DNA of 64,000 nucleotides from Deltaproteobacteria bacterium (lineage in GTDB: Bacteria > Desulfobacterota > Binatia > UBA1149 > JAJCZL01), in the NCBI GenBank assembly GCA_029262415.1, contig JAJCZL010000027.1, positions 62,001 to 126,000 on the forward strand, read 5' to 3'. The translations under genes and the position numbers were made by a program. The first letter of the stretch is position 1; each line of letters starts with the position of its first letter. The notes under the pieces were generated by a model. That model ran no database searches. It saw nothing but the letters and a program-made list of their open reading frames with translations, and was not told the origin of the DNA. This document shows, piece by piece, positions 9,801 through 18,060 of the stretch.

Positions 9801-11164
9801 AAGACCTGATCAAAAGCGCTTCGCTCCAGCGTCTTGTACGGGTAGGCGCGTGTCACCCGCGCAAAAAGTGCATCGACGCCGAGTTCTTCGGCAGCGACCG
9901 AAGCGACCATCTGTTGGGCGAGGATGTCGAGGCAGTTGGTGCGGATGTGTAAGCGGTCGAGCTTGCCTTGTAAGACCGCGCGGACTGAGGCCGCCGATTG
10001 CAGCAGGTCGTCGCGGGTCATCGGAAAGAGGATCCCTTTGGGGACCGCCCCCAAGAAGTGGCCCGAGCGTCCAACCCGTTGCAGGAGCGTTGCCAGCGAG
10101 CGTGCCGAACCGAGATGCACGACGAGGTCGATGTGTCCGACATCGATACCGAGTTCGAGCGATGCGGTTGCGACCACCACGGGCACGCTGCAGTTTTTGA
10201 GGCCTTCTTCGGCCGCTAGTCTGGTTTCGCGCGAGAGGCTGCCGTGGTGAGCGGCGACCTTATCGCTGCCGAGCAACTCAGAGAGTGCGTGCGCGACGCG
10301 TTCAACCATCCGCCGCGTGTTGGTGAAAATAATCGTCGTTTTGTGCTCGGCTGCCAACTCGGCGATGCGTTCGTAGACCTGTGCGCGCAGTTCTTGACTG
10401 GTAATGGGCCCGAGGATGTCGTCCATCGTTTCAATTGAGAGATCGAGTTCGCGTTTGTGGCCTGCATCGACGATTGCGCAACGCGGGCTGCCGTCTTGCG
10501 AGCAACGCCCGGTACCGACAAGTAGTCTTGCGACTTCTTCGATGGGATTTTGCGTAGCAGAAAGACCGATCCGCTGGAGCGGCGCTACGGCCACGGTGTC
10601 CAAACGTTCCAGCGACAGTGCCAAGTGACTTCCGCGTTTGTCTTCGGCGACCGCGTGGATCTCGTCGACGATCACGGTGCGTGCTTCGCGCAGAGCGGCG
10701 CGGCTCTTCTCGGCAGTCAGAAGTATGTAGAGCGACTCCGGTGTAGTGATCAGAATGTGAGGAGGCCGTTTGCGCTGTAGCGCGCGTTCGCGTGGTGGCG
10801 TGTCGCCCGAGCGCACCCCAATGCGGATCTCCGGAATCGTTACCCCCGAACGCGCCGCGCACTCGGCAATCTCGGCAAGTGGGCGGCGCAGGTTCTTCTC
10901 GATGTCGTTCCCGAGCGCTTTCAGCGGGCTGACGTAGACCACGTGGATCTTGTCTTCGAGCCCCTCCCGGGTTCCCTTTTCAACGAGTTCGTTGAGCGCC
11001 CACAGAAAGGCTGCGAGTGTTTTGCCTGAGCCGGTCGGCGCAGCGATCAAGGTGTCGCGACCGGCGGCGATCTCCGCCCAGCCGTCCTCTTGGACTTTGG
11101 TGGGGCCGTCGAACGTCCGCTCGAACCACTCGCGCACCGAGCCGTGGAAAGAGAGGTGTCTCAC
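6848..11164 (-). CDS. lhr: Lhr-family ATP-dependent helicase
   Basis: A 1438-residue superfamily 2 helicase of the Lhr (large helicase-related) type, near the length of long bacterial Lhr. Visible motifs are Walker A APTGSGKT (42-49), DEAH-box variant DEIH, motif III SAT (LSATQNP), and motif VI QRVGRSGH. These are followed by the Lhr-core winged helix and DEAD/H-associated region, and a long C-terminal part of repeated winged-helix character as in Lhr-CTD. Lhr translocates 3'-5' on single-stranded DNA and is linked to mutagen resistance. In several bacteria it sits next to other repair genes, but none is seen here. The start is GTG at 11164, 75 bases from the divergent sugar-dehydrogenase-type gene. 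Confidence 0.92.
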   Translation of the reverse strand: MRHLSFHGSVREWFERTFDGPTKVQEDGWAEIAAGRDTLIAAPTGSGKTLAAFLWALNELVEKGTREGLEDKIHVVYVSPLKALGNDIEKNLRRPLAEIAECAARSGVTIPEIRIGVRSGDTPPRERALQRKRPPHILITTPESLYILLTAEKSRAALREARTVIVDEIHAVAEDKRGSHLALSLERLDTVAVAPLQRIGLSATQNPIEEVARLLVGTGRCSQDGSPRCAIVDAGHKRELDLSIETMDDILGPITSQELRAQVYERIAELAAEHKTTIIFTNTRRMVERVAHALSELLGSDKVAAHHGSLSRETRLAAEEGLKNCSVPVVVATASLELGIDVGHIDLVVHLGSARSLATLLQRVGRSGHFLGAVPKGILFPMTRDDLLQSAASVRAVLQGKLDRLHIRTNCLDILAQQMVASVAAEELGVDALFARVTRAYPYKTLERSAFDQVLETLAEGISTKRGRKSAHLHYDRVGGHLRARRGARLAAITSGGAIPDTADFRVIEEPAETFVGTVNEDFAVESLTGDIFLLGNRSWRIKRVTNGQIRVIDAQGAPPTIPFWLGEAPARSEELSDAVTQLRRDIEAGLGDQDALQLRLQHECRVDAEGAVQLIDYVRDTVAVLGTVPARDTVIAERFFDEAGGMQLVLHAPFGGRVNRALGLALRKKFCRSFDFELQAAATDDGVVLSLGEQHSFPLANVFSMLNRSTYREDLAQASLASPMFTNRWRWNATRSLALLRHMGGRRVPMPIQRMRAEDLLGAVFPAQLGCQDNRAGDIELPDHPLVNETMRDCLEEAMDVDALGALIDGFADGSIRAIAVETAAPSPMSHEILNANPYAFLDDAPLEERRARAVSLRRTDPDLAGGLGRLDASAIEEVRRQAWPDARDRDEVHDALLSLVYIRSDRLEDWEPHVVVLVEERRAFFVRTLEQTFVAASEKAPEMRALFAGARFEPQPPRSAWQHRADETHDEQRALLTTVRGWMDALGPVTAAALAAHLGRTETSVQIALAGLENEGRVLQGNFTYGAADQLHQPPIEWCERSLLARIHRFTLGRLRAEIEPVSPVEFIRFLLRWQHLEPGTQLHGREGIRAVLEQLQGIELPGPGWERDVLPARIKDYDPADLEQLCLSGEIVWGRLSPAEAESKPGAPRRRHSAPTRSAPLAFFLRADMPLILVPPSEDQEGWRSRLSQTATEVLDTLESRGASFLNELAQTTGRLPSEIEDALWQLVSAGAVTGDGVAGLRTLLMPESKRKPGASASRRRAHLRAVTGGRTRRLMPVGRWSLLRAACSAQSADTERAEAAARRLLARYGVVFRDVCARERSLPPWRSILRSLRAMEARAEVRGGRFVAGFVGEQFALPEALETLRSLRRMPGHPTTLIVAAADPLNLEGILTPGPRVSPNSLQVLAISGGETIDVGELGEVRSRLRARQRGQTT

Positions 11165-11239
11165 GCTGCTTTTATGTCTAGCGTAACTGGAGAGGTTTTG
11201 TTAGCGTGGTCGAGCATTCCGCCCCGTCCGAAGGAGACC

Positions 11240-13210
11240 ATGCCGACAGTACCACGTTGTATCCCGTTCGCTTGCGCCTTTGCCGCGGGTTTGCTTGCCC
11301 TGGGCGCAGGCCTCGCGGGTTTGGCCGATGCCGCGACTGATGCCGAGAGGTGTCTGTCATCGAAACAGAAAGCGGCGGGAAAGGAAGGGTTCCTGTTCCT
11401 GAACTGCGCGGCAAAAGCTGCCAGGAAGAACGAGGCCGTCGATCCCGCCTGCATCACGAAGGCGGAAGAGAAGTTTGACAAGAGCTGGGACAAAGCCGAA
11501 GCCAAGGGCGGTTGCTCCACCAACGGAGAACGTGGACGCGTCGAAGCGATCATTCGTGCGCAAACCGACGCGGCGACCGCGGCGCTCACCCATGGCGTGG
11601 ATCAAGATTCGCAAAAGTGTGCGTTCTCGAAACGCAAAGCCACCGGCCGATATTTGTTCTCGGTGTTAAAGTGCTACGCGAAGGCCGCGACCAGGGGCGA
11701 AGCCGTAGACACCAAGTGTCTGACCAAGGCCGAAGTCAAGCTTGACGGTGCGTTCTTCAAGGCCGAGTCCAAAGCAGGCTGCGCGACTCCCGGTGATCTC
11801 GGCGCGTTGCAGACGCTGATGGACGATGCCTTCTCGGAGATCGGCGGAGTGCTGAACCCCACCTGTGGTGACGATGTTACGGCGGCCGGCGAGCAGTGCG
11901 ACGGCGCCGACGACGGCGTTTGTCCCGGACAGTGCTCGTCTTTGTGCACCTGCTGTGGTGACGGCGGGTTATTCGGTGTCGAAGAGTGCGACGACGGGAA
12001 TGCCTTGGGCGGCGACGGCTGTTCTTCGAGCTGTCAGCTCGAGGACGTGAGCGCTTTGTGTGCCGGCGTGACGGGCGCTGCGGGCACGGCTATCGACGCG
12101 GCGTTGGTCGCAAGCGGGCTGGTCAATCCAACCCAGGTAACCGCGCCTCGGTTGGATACCAGGCGCGTGTTTGTCCTCGAGCAGCCGGGACGCATCCGGC
12201 TGATCAAAGACGGCGTGCTGCAGGCTCCACCATTTCTCGCCATCGAGTCGGCGGTCGGCGATTCAGGCAACGAGCAGGGGCTCCTCGGTCTCGCGTTTCA
12301 CCCCGACTACGAGAGCAACGGCCGTTTTTTCATCAACTACACGAACAACAGCGGAAACACCGTGATAGCCCGATACCAAGCCGACGGCGGCGATGCGAAT
12401 TCCGACGTCGCCGATGTCTCGAGCGGAATTGAGTTGATTACCATCGGCCAAGACTTCAGCAACCACAACGGGGGTCAGGTCGCGTTCGGTCCCGACGGCA
12501 TGCTCTATATCGGCATGGGCGACGGCGGTTCGGGGTGCGATCCCAACGGTCGTTCGCAAGACGACAACCAGTTGCTCGGAAAGATGTTACGCATGGACGT
12601 AGACGTCGAAACACCCCCGTACTATACGGTTCCCACAGACAACCCGAACCCAGGTGCCGGGATGCCGCTCGGCCTGGTCTGGTCGAAGGGCTTGCGCAAT
12701 CCTTTCCGATTCAGTTTCGACCGTGGGTCCGGCGATCTATACATCAGCGATGTCGGTCAGAATGAAATCGAAGAGGTTTCTGTCGAGTCGGCAGGCAGTC
12801 CGGGCGGTCTAAACTTCGGCTGGAGAAACTACGAGGGCAACACCTGCGTGGGTGAGGGGGACAGTTGTCCTTCAGTCCCGCCGGGCGGATGCCCGGATCC
12901 GACCGGCTTCACCTTCCCGGTGCTCCAGTACACCCAAGCCCAAGGCTGTTCTGTTATCGGTGGCTTCGTGTACCGCGGCTGCGAGATCCCCGACCTTGAC
13001 GGAACCTATTTTTACTCGGACTTCTGTTCTGGGTGGATACGCACCTTCGAGCTGATTGGCGGTCTGGTGCAAAACCAGAGTGACGTGACTACCGATTTGC
13101 AAGACCAAGGCGCGGTGCTCAACAACCCGACCTCTTTCGGTGAGGATGCCCGCGGAGAGATTTATATCGTCGATCGCGACGGCGAGATTTTCAAGATCCA
13201 GCCGCAGTAG
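11240..13210 (+). CDS. secreted PQQ-type sugar dehydrogenase/HHIP-like propeller with Cys-repeat N-terminus
   Basis: A 656-residue exported protein. ATG 11240 has GAAGGAGA just upstream. A signal peptide covers about 1-33. Two copies of a roughly 75-residue four-cysteine repeat follow (about 35-205; pattern C..K.KA.G....L.C.AKA, D..C..KAE, KGGC.T). Then come two Myxococcus-type Cys repeats (EQCDGADDG; EECDDGN, GDGCSSSC; about 212-275). Residues about 285-655 are a glucose/sorbosone-dehydrogenase (GSDH, HHIP-like) six-bladed propeller with EQGLLGLAFHPDY, NHNGGQ and GMGDGGSG. In soluble members this fold binds PQQ and calcium and oxidises sugars. Whether PQQ is bound here is not shown by sequence alone. 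The 3' end overlaps the convergent MBL gene by 20 bases. Confidence 0.82.
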   Translation: MPTVPRCIPFACAFAAGLLALGAGLAGLADAATDAERCLSSKQKAAGKEGFLFLNCAAKAARKNEAVDPACITKAEEKFDKSWDKAEAKGGCSTNGERGRVEAIIRAQTDAATAALTHGVDQDSQKCAFSKRKATGRYLFSVLKCYAKAATRGEAVDTKCLTKAEVKLDGAFFKAESKAGCATPGDLGALQTLMDDAFSEIGGVLNPTCGDDVTAAGEQCDGADDGVCPGQCSSLCTCCGDGGLFGVEECDDGNALGGDGCSSSCQLEDVSALCAGVTGAAGTAIDAALVASGLVNPTQVTAPRLDTRRVFVLEQPGRIRLIKDGVLQAPPFLAIESAVGDSGNEQGLLGLAFHPDYESNGRFFINYTNNSGNTVIARYQADGGDANSDVADVSSGIELITIGQDFSNHNGGQVAFGPDGMLYIGMGDGGSGCDPNGRSQDDNQLLGKMLRMDVDVETPPYYTVPTDNPNPGAGMPLGLVWSKGLRNPFRFSFDRGSGDLYISDVGQNEIEEVSVESAGSPGGLNFGWRNYEGNTCVGEGDSCPSVPPGGCPDPTGFTFPVLQYTQAQGCSVIGGFVYRGCEIPDLDGTYFYSDFCSGWIRTFELIGGLVQNQSDVTTDLQDQGAVLNNPTSFGEDARGEIYIVDRDGEIFKIQPQ

Positions 13211-14123
13211 GCTGCGCTTTCGAACCTGCGGCGCGCGCGGCTTCCTCCCACGCACGCCCGATTACGAACCCGCGATCGAGGGAGATGACGGTGGGGACGC
13301 TGAATACCTCGAAGTCCTTGGCGATCGGCAGCTTGACGTTCGCTCGTGCTTCATCGACGGTCATCCCGGCCTTCACTGCGGCGCGTACCTCGCGCCACAA
13401 TTCGCGCAGGAAGGTCTGAAACTGCCTGATGCCTCTGCGGTCGGTGACCGCGCCATGTCCCGGTATGACACGGTCAAATCCCAAATCGGCGACCGCGTTG
13501 AGGGTTTCGATCCAGGCCGGTATCGACGATCCCGCTTCCAGATCGATGTTCGGCCAGTGGCTGTTGAAGACCAAGTCTCCGGCGTGGAGAACGCGGTCTT
13601 CGACGAACAGTACGACCAGATCACCGTCGGTGTGGCCGCGTCCCTTGTACATGCTCAAGATCGTCTTGCCGCCGATCTCCATCACGTGGTCGTGAACGAA
13701 GGTGTCAGCGGGGAGAGTTGCGGCGGCCTCGCCGGTCCAGTAGTCCGCGTCGATTGCAACCAGGTGCTTGCGGGTGTTCGCGGTGGCAACGAAGCGTGCG
13801 GTACCAGCGAACGCAGGGTTCCCGTGGGTGTGGTCTTGGTGGTAGTGGGTGTTGATGACGGCTCGAATCGGGCCGCCGCTGAGTCGCTCGGCGAGTTTGC
13901 GGATCCATTTTCCTTGAAAACCGAAGGTCATCGAGTCAACGACGACGGCTCCGTCGTCGGTACGCAGGATCGCAACGTTGCCGCCGAATCCCTTGACCAT
14001 ATAAACGTCATCGCTGACCTGCTCATACGAAAACGGGGAAAGCCGCGCGTACAGATACCCGGCGACCAAAATCGTAAAACAAGCGGTGCCGGCGCCCACA
14101 GCCAGAAGAACTCTTTTGACCAT
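13191..14123 (-). CDS. membrane-anchored MBL-fold metallo-hydrolase
   Basis: A 310-residue metallo-beta-lactamase-fold protein. Residues about 4-24 are a single hydrophobic anchor or signal. The zinc motif HYHQDH is at 93-98, further ligands are in KGRGHTDGD, HAGDLVF and the final PGHG, all in the expected order. Subclass B-like members of this group (SoxH/quinoprotein-relay-like) hydrolyse varied esters and lactams, and the substrate here is unknown. The start is ATG 14123. A longer frame to 14519 runs antisense through an IS remnant and is rejected. It ends inside the convergent GSDH gene. Confidence 0.85.
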   Translation of the reverse strand: MVKRVLLAVGAGTACFTILVAGYLYARLSPFSYEQVSDDVYMVKGFGGNVAILRTDDGAVVVDSMTFGFQGKWIRKLAERLSGGPIRAVINTHYHQDHTHGNPAFAGTARFVATANTRKHLVAIDADYWTGEAAATLPADTFVHDHVMEIGGKTILSMYKGRGHTDGDLVVLFVEDRVLHAGDLVFNSHWPNIDLEAGSSIPAWIETLNAVADLGFDRVIPGHGAVTDRRGIRQFQTFLRELWREVRAAVKAGMTVDEARANVKLPIAKDFEVFSVPTVISLDRGFVIGRAWEEAARAAGSKAQPTAAGS

Positions 14124-14248
14124 CGGACCCTGTATACGACGAGACGCGGCGTAGCGAAAGCAGGGCAACCCGCCGCGGCCCGCCCAGGCCTGTTCTGTGT
14201 GTCTGTCCCCGCGTCGGTGCGGGGCCCGGCAAGCCTGCAGCCCGATAG

Positions 14249-14654
14249 GGAAGCTCTGGACGAGTGTTTCAAAATGAGACAAGCACGTAAGTCGAGCGAC
14301 TCGTGAGGAGGTTGGGCGATGGGTGAGCAGCGTAGGTTCGCGTCGGTAGCGTGGAGTCAGAAAGGAACTGAAGTCGGGGACGATCGTCGAGGCGACGATC
14401 ATCGCGGCGCCGAGTTCGACAAAGAACGCGGCCAAAGCGCGCGATCCCGAGATGCAGCAGGCGATGAAGGGCAAAGCCTGGTATTTCGGCATGAAGCTGC
14501 ACGTGGGGACGGACTGCAAAGGCCGGGTAGGGCCGGCCGGCTACCTTCCGCGAGCTGAAACCGCGCTACATCCCGCGCGGAATGTGGATAACTCGGCGCA
14601 AAGTGCACCGGCGGCACGATGATCGGTCCGCTCAGTCACTTGTGCAGAGCTTCC
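14249..14654 (+). mobile_element. decayed IS5-like element, copy 1 (406 bp)
   Basis: The ends are 18-bp terminal inverted repeats (14249-14266 GGAAGCTCTGGACGAGTG; 14637-14654, reverse complement GGAAGCTCTGCACAAGTG; 16 of 18 match). Inside are broken pieces of an IS5-family transposase: the N-terminal [14 protein letters not shown] from ATG 14319, then after a deletion and frame change a stretch reading [36 protein letters not shown] and LHVGTD. The first catalytic Asp of the usual IVDATI motif is Glu here. The rest of the DDE domain is deleted, so it cannot transpose alone. Flanks are ATAG on the left and TTAG on the right. Confidence 0.85.
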
Positions 14655-14709
14655 TTAGACCCCACCGGGCTGGTTTGACCCCACCGACGCGGCGTTCGAT
14701 AGTAACGAG

Positions 14710-15393
14710 ATGAAGATGACGTCCCGACTCGTCCTCGCGCTCGTGTTTATTTTGGGTGCCGCGTCGCACGCCACAGCGGAACAAGCGACGCAACTCGACG
14801 CGCGTATGCGCACCGCGCGCGCGGTCTTCGAAGAGCTGATGTTGCTACCCGACGGCGAGATCCCCGACCAACTCGTGAGCGATGCGCGCTGCATAGCGGT
14901 GATTCCCGGTGTTATAAAGGGCGCGTTCATTTGGGGCGGCCGCTTCGGTCGCGGTGTGGTCAGCTGCAAAAGCGAAAGCGGGCGGTGGAGTCCGCCGGTA
15001 TTCGAAAGCCTCGGCGGTGGTAGCTTCGGCCTCCAGATTGGTTTGTCCTCGACCGACCTGGTTTTGTTCTTCATGAGTGAACGCGGCGCCCGCTCGTTGC
15101 TCGAGTCCAAGTTCACTCTTGGCGCCGATGCCGCGGTCGCGGCAGGGCCGGCCGGTAGGAGTGCACATGCGGGCACCGATATCCGCTTGCGCGCCGAGAT
15201 TTACTCGTACGCGCGCTCCAAGGGCCTGTTTCTGGGAGTGTCACTCGAAGGGGCGCGTCTTGCCCCGCAGGTTGAGTGGACGACCGAGTACTATGGCGCC
15301 TACAATCCCCCCGCCGACATCCTGTTCGGTGGTGCGCAGCGTTCGCTGCCGAAAAGTGCGCGGGAATTTCTCGCGGTTCTGCCGCGCGGTTGA
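14710..15393 (+). CDS. exported SYLF/Ysc84 lipid-binding domain protein
   Basis: A 227-residue protein. The signal peptide (about 1-23, ending ATAEQA) is followed by a SYLF (Ysc84-like) domain, known from eukaryotic proteins to bind phosphoinositides and common in bacteria with unknown ligand. Typical pieces are AVIPGVIKGAFIWGG, RGVVSCK, SPPVFESLGGGSFGLQIG and DLVLFFMSERGA, then LRAEIYSYARSKGLFLGVSLEGA. The start is ATG 14710. It is first of the collinear genes between the two IS remnants and lies 31 bases before the deoxyhypusine-synthase-family gene. Confidence 0.9.
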   Translation: MKMTSRLVLALVFILGAASHATAEQATQLDARMRTARAVFEELMLLPDGEIPDQLVSDARCIAVIPGVIKGAFIWGGRFGRGVVSCKSESGRWSPPVFESLGGGSFGLQIGLSSTDLVLFFMSERGARSLLESKFTLGADAAVAAGPAGRSAHAGTDIRLRAEIYSYARSKGLFLGVSLEGARLAPQVEWTTEYYGAYNPPADILFGGAQRSLPKSAREFLAVLPRG

Positions 15394-15424
15394 GAAACCG
15401 GCCACCTCGGACTATTGCGTACGA

Positions 15425-16402
15425 ATGCCGTCGCGCACCATCAGCGGTTTTCTAAAGACCCACTTTCGACACTTCAACTCTGCCGCGTTGGTCGATGCCG
15501 CACAGGGCTACAAAGACCTTCTGGACAGCGGCGGCAAGATGTTTCTCGCGATGGGCGGCGCGATGAGCACCGCCGAGCTCGGGCTGTCACTCGCGCGGAT
15601 GATTCGCGAAGGTAAGGTTCACGCGATCAGTTGCACCGGTGCCAACCTCGAGGAGGATGTATTCAACCTAGTTGCACACTCGCACTACAAAAGGATTCCT
15701 GGTTACCGAGACCTGACCCCGGCCGACGAAGAGAAGCTTCTGGCGTCTCACCTCAATCGTGTGACCGACACCTGTATCCCCGAAGAAGAAGCGATGCGTC
15801 GGATCGAGAACCACGTCCTCGAGTTGTGGAAACGCGATGACGCCTCCGGCGTGAGACGATTTCCGCACGAGTATTTCTATGAGTTGGTTCGCGAAGGGAC
15901 GCTTGAGCCATACTACGAGATCGATCCTGCCGGCAGTTGGATGGTTGCGGCGGCCGAAGCCGATCTCCCGATCTTTGTGCCGGGCTGGGAGGACTCTACC
16001 CTCGGTAACATCTACGCTGCGCACTGTGTGAAGGGCGGCGTCAAGAACGTCGCGACGGTGAAGTCGGGTATCGAGTACATGATGCGACTCGCAGACTGGT
16101 ACATGGATACCGCACCCGTGTCCCCGCTTGGGTTCTTTCAGATCGGCGGCGGCATCGCCGGCGATTTTCCGATCTGTGTGGTCCCGATGCTCGAGCAGGA
16201 CCTGCGCCGCGACGACGTTCCGCGCTGGGCTTACTTCTGCCAGATCAGCGATTCGACGACGAGTTATGGCTCCTATTCGGGTGCGGTACCGAACGAAAAG
16301 ATCACTTGGGGAAAGCTGTCGGCGCAGACCCCGAAGTACGTGATTGAATCCGATGCTACCATCGTCGCACCGCTGGTCTTCGCATACGTGATGGACGAAT
16401 GA
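15425..16402 (+). CDS. deoxyhypusine synthase family protein
   Basis: A 325-residue deoxyhypusine-synthase-fold enzyme. The eukaryotic and archaeal enzyme moves an aminobutyl group from spermidine to a lysine of eIF5A. Bacteria lack eIF5A, and some bacterial homologues are reported to work in polyamine synthesis, such as homospermidine formation. The active-site lysine of the family's WGK motif is kept (TWGKL, about K297), as are NAD-site-like blocks (CTGANLEED, GWEDSTLGN, GGGIAGDF, SDSTTSYGSYSGA). The start ATG 15425 is the first one matching the family N-terminus. The stop overlaps the ThyX start (ATGA), so the two are coupled. No spermidine synthase is visible nearby. Confidence 0.88.
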   Translation: MPSRTISGFLKTHFRHFNSAALVDAAQGYKDLLDSGGKMFLAMGGAMSTAELGLSLARMIREGKVHAISCTGANLEEDVFNLVAHSHYKRIPGYRDLTPADEEKLLASHLNRVTDTCIPEEEAMRRIENHVLELWKRDDASGVRRFPHEYFYELVREGTLEPYYEIDPAGSWMVAAAEADLPIFVPGWEDSTLGNIYAAHCVKGGVKNVATVKSGIEYMMRLADWYMDTAPVSPLGFFQIGGGIAGDFPICVVPMLEQDLRRDDVPRWAYFCQISDSTTSYGSYSGAVPNEKITWGKLSAQTPKYVIESDATIVAPLVFAYVMDE

Positions 16403-18045
16403 GCGAGCCGCGAGATTCAAGCCGGGCACTCGCGGCGCGCGCGGCGCAGACCACCGTCAGCGAGCACTTCAGCGAGCAAGAGCGCGAGATTCTATCTCGC
16501 TACTTCACTAATCACGACCGGCCGGTCTTTGTGATCAGGAATCTTCCTGAGGTCGTCAAGGGCGCGCTGTTCGCGCGTTACTCACGTTCGGCGAAGTCGC
16601 TTCGGCGGCTTTTTCTCGACGAGTTCCTTGACGACCTCGGAGGTGGAGACGCCGGTCGGTCCGAGGTCGGTCTTGCGCGGGCCGAGAAACTCTACGAGCG
16701 GGTATTCAGCGAGTACGGAGACGACTCGGTCGCACAGTTGGGCGGGGTTCACCTTGCCTGCGAATATGCATCCAACATCCTCACCAAGGTTCTGGAGTGG
16801 GGCAGGCTTGCCGCGTACCTCGAACAGTCCACGCGTTACGTGCCTTACACCGACAAACTCGCCGGTCGTTGGCGCTACTGCATCCCTGGGGAACTCGAAG
16901 GACACGCACTTCGCGACCGTTACACGAGCGTGCTCGACCGTGCCTTTGCAACTTACGCACGCTGGATCGAACCGCTCCAAGATCACTACCGTGTGCAGTC
17001 TCCGCGCGCCGAAAGCGACTCGAAGGTGGTTTACAACGCGACAATTAGGGCGAAAGCACTCGATGCGCTGCGTGGGCTGATGCCCGCTGCGACGCAGTCC
17101 AACGTCGGCATTTACGCTACGGGGCAAGCCTACGAGGCCCTGCTGTTGCGTATGCGCGCGCATCCGAGCGCCGAGACCCGTGCGTATGCCGACATGATGC
17201 TCGAAGAACTGCGCAAGGTGATCCCCGATTTTCTCAAGCGTGTTGACCGCGAGGGGCGTGGGCTCGTCTGGACTGATTACTTGGCGCAGACGCGCAATGA
17301 TACTGCGGTGGTGGCCGCGCGAATTCTCGAAGGTGTCGAGCCTGAGACAGCCGACGAGGTCGTGCTGACGGAGTTCGACCCGGAGGGCGAGGCCAAGATT
17401 GTAGCCGCAGCCTTGTATTCGGTCTCTAGATTACCCGACGCGCAGTTGCTCGCGATCGCGAAGGGCATGGGCGAGGTGCAGCGCACCGAGGTCTTACGGG
17501 CCTACATCGGTGAGCGTAGCAACCGCCGTCACAAGCCGGGCCGGGCATTTGAGCGGACCTCTTACCGCTTCGACGTACTCAGCGACTATGGCGCGTTTCG
17601 CGATTTGCAGCGTCACCGGCTGCTTACCTTGGACTGGCAAAGCCTCTCGCCCGATCGCGGATACGTCACCTCTCCGGTCATCGAGGAGGTCGGTGCCGGC
17701 GAAGACTGGCGTGTGGTGATGGACGAATCGGCCACGCTATACGGTGAACTTGTTGCTGCCGGACTCGCGCATATCGCGCCCTACGCTGTCTCAATGGCGC
17801 ACCGGGTGCGTTTTTACATGCACATGAATGCCCGCGAAGCCATGCACGTGATCGAGCTGCGGACACCCCCGCAAGGACATCCGGCTTACCGCCGTGTTTG
17901 TCAGCTCATGCACCGTGCGATTGCCGAACAGGCCGGGCATAGCGCTATCGCCGCAGCTATGAAGTACGTCGACCACAGTGAGGGGGAGCTCGGACGCTTG
18001 AATGCGGAGCGCGCCGGTGAACGCCGGCGCAAAGTTGCAGGCTGA
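16399..18045 (+). CDS. thyX: double-length FAD-dependent thymidylate synthase (ThyX-like)
   Basis: A 548-residue protein made of two ThyX-like halves; single ThyX is about 220-250 residues. ThyX makes dTMP from dUMP with FAD, NADPH and methylene-tetrahydrofolate. The class motif is RHR-x7-S followed by ExSxRY. The N-terminal half has WGR-x7-S (R136, S144) with EQSTRY intact but RHR lost. The C-terminal half has RHR-x7-S intact (R405-R407, S415) but SLSPDRGY in place of the ExSxRY element. Each half has flanking ThyX helices (YSRSAKSLRR; HRVRFYMHMNAREAMHVIELR). It is translationally coupled to the deoxyhypusine-synthase-family gene. Whether it is a working thymidylate synthase is not certain. 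Confidence 0.85.
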   Translation: MSEPRDSSRALAARAAQTTVSEHFSEQEREILSRYFTNHDRPVFVIRNLPEVVKGALFARYSRSAKSLRRLFLDEFLDDLGGGDAGRSEVGLARAEKLYERVFSEYGDDSVAQLGGVHLACEYASNILTKVLEWGRLAAYLEQSTRYVPYTDKLAGRWRYCIPGELEGHALRDRYTSVLDRAFATYARWIEPLQDHYRVQSPRAESDSKVVYNATIRAKALDALRGLMPAATQSNVGIYATGQAYEALLLRMRAHPSAETRAYADMMLEELRKVIPDFLKRVDREGRGLVWTDYLAQTRNDTAVVAARILEGVEPETADEVVLTEFDPEGEAKIVAAALYSVSRLPDAQLLAIAKGMGEVQRTEVLRAYIGERSNRRHKPGRAFERTSYRFDVLSDYGAFRDLQRHRLLTLDWQSLSPDRGYVTSPVIEEVGAGEDWRVVMDESATLYGELVAAGLAHIAPYAVSMAHRVRFYMHMNAREAMHVIELRTPPQGHPAYRRVCQLMHRAIAEQAGHSAIAAAMKYVDHSEGELGRLNAERAGERRRKVAG

Positions 18046-18060
18046 CGCAGCGGCCGACGC

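Noticed and set aside
13140-14306. Long plus-strand frame opposite the MBL-fold gene
   Set aside because: Shadow of the minus-strand hydrolase, whose zinc motifs and anchor are in the expected order.
14124-14519. N-terminal extension of the MBL-fold gene into the IS remnant
   Set aside because: It reads antisense through the IS5-like element and lacks coding character. The ATG at 14123 gives a natural membrane anchor.
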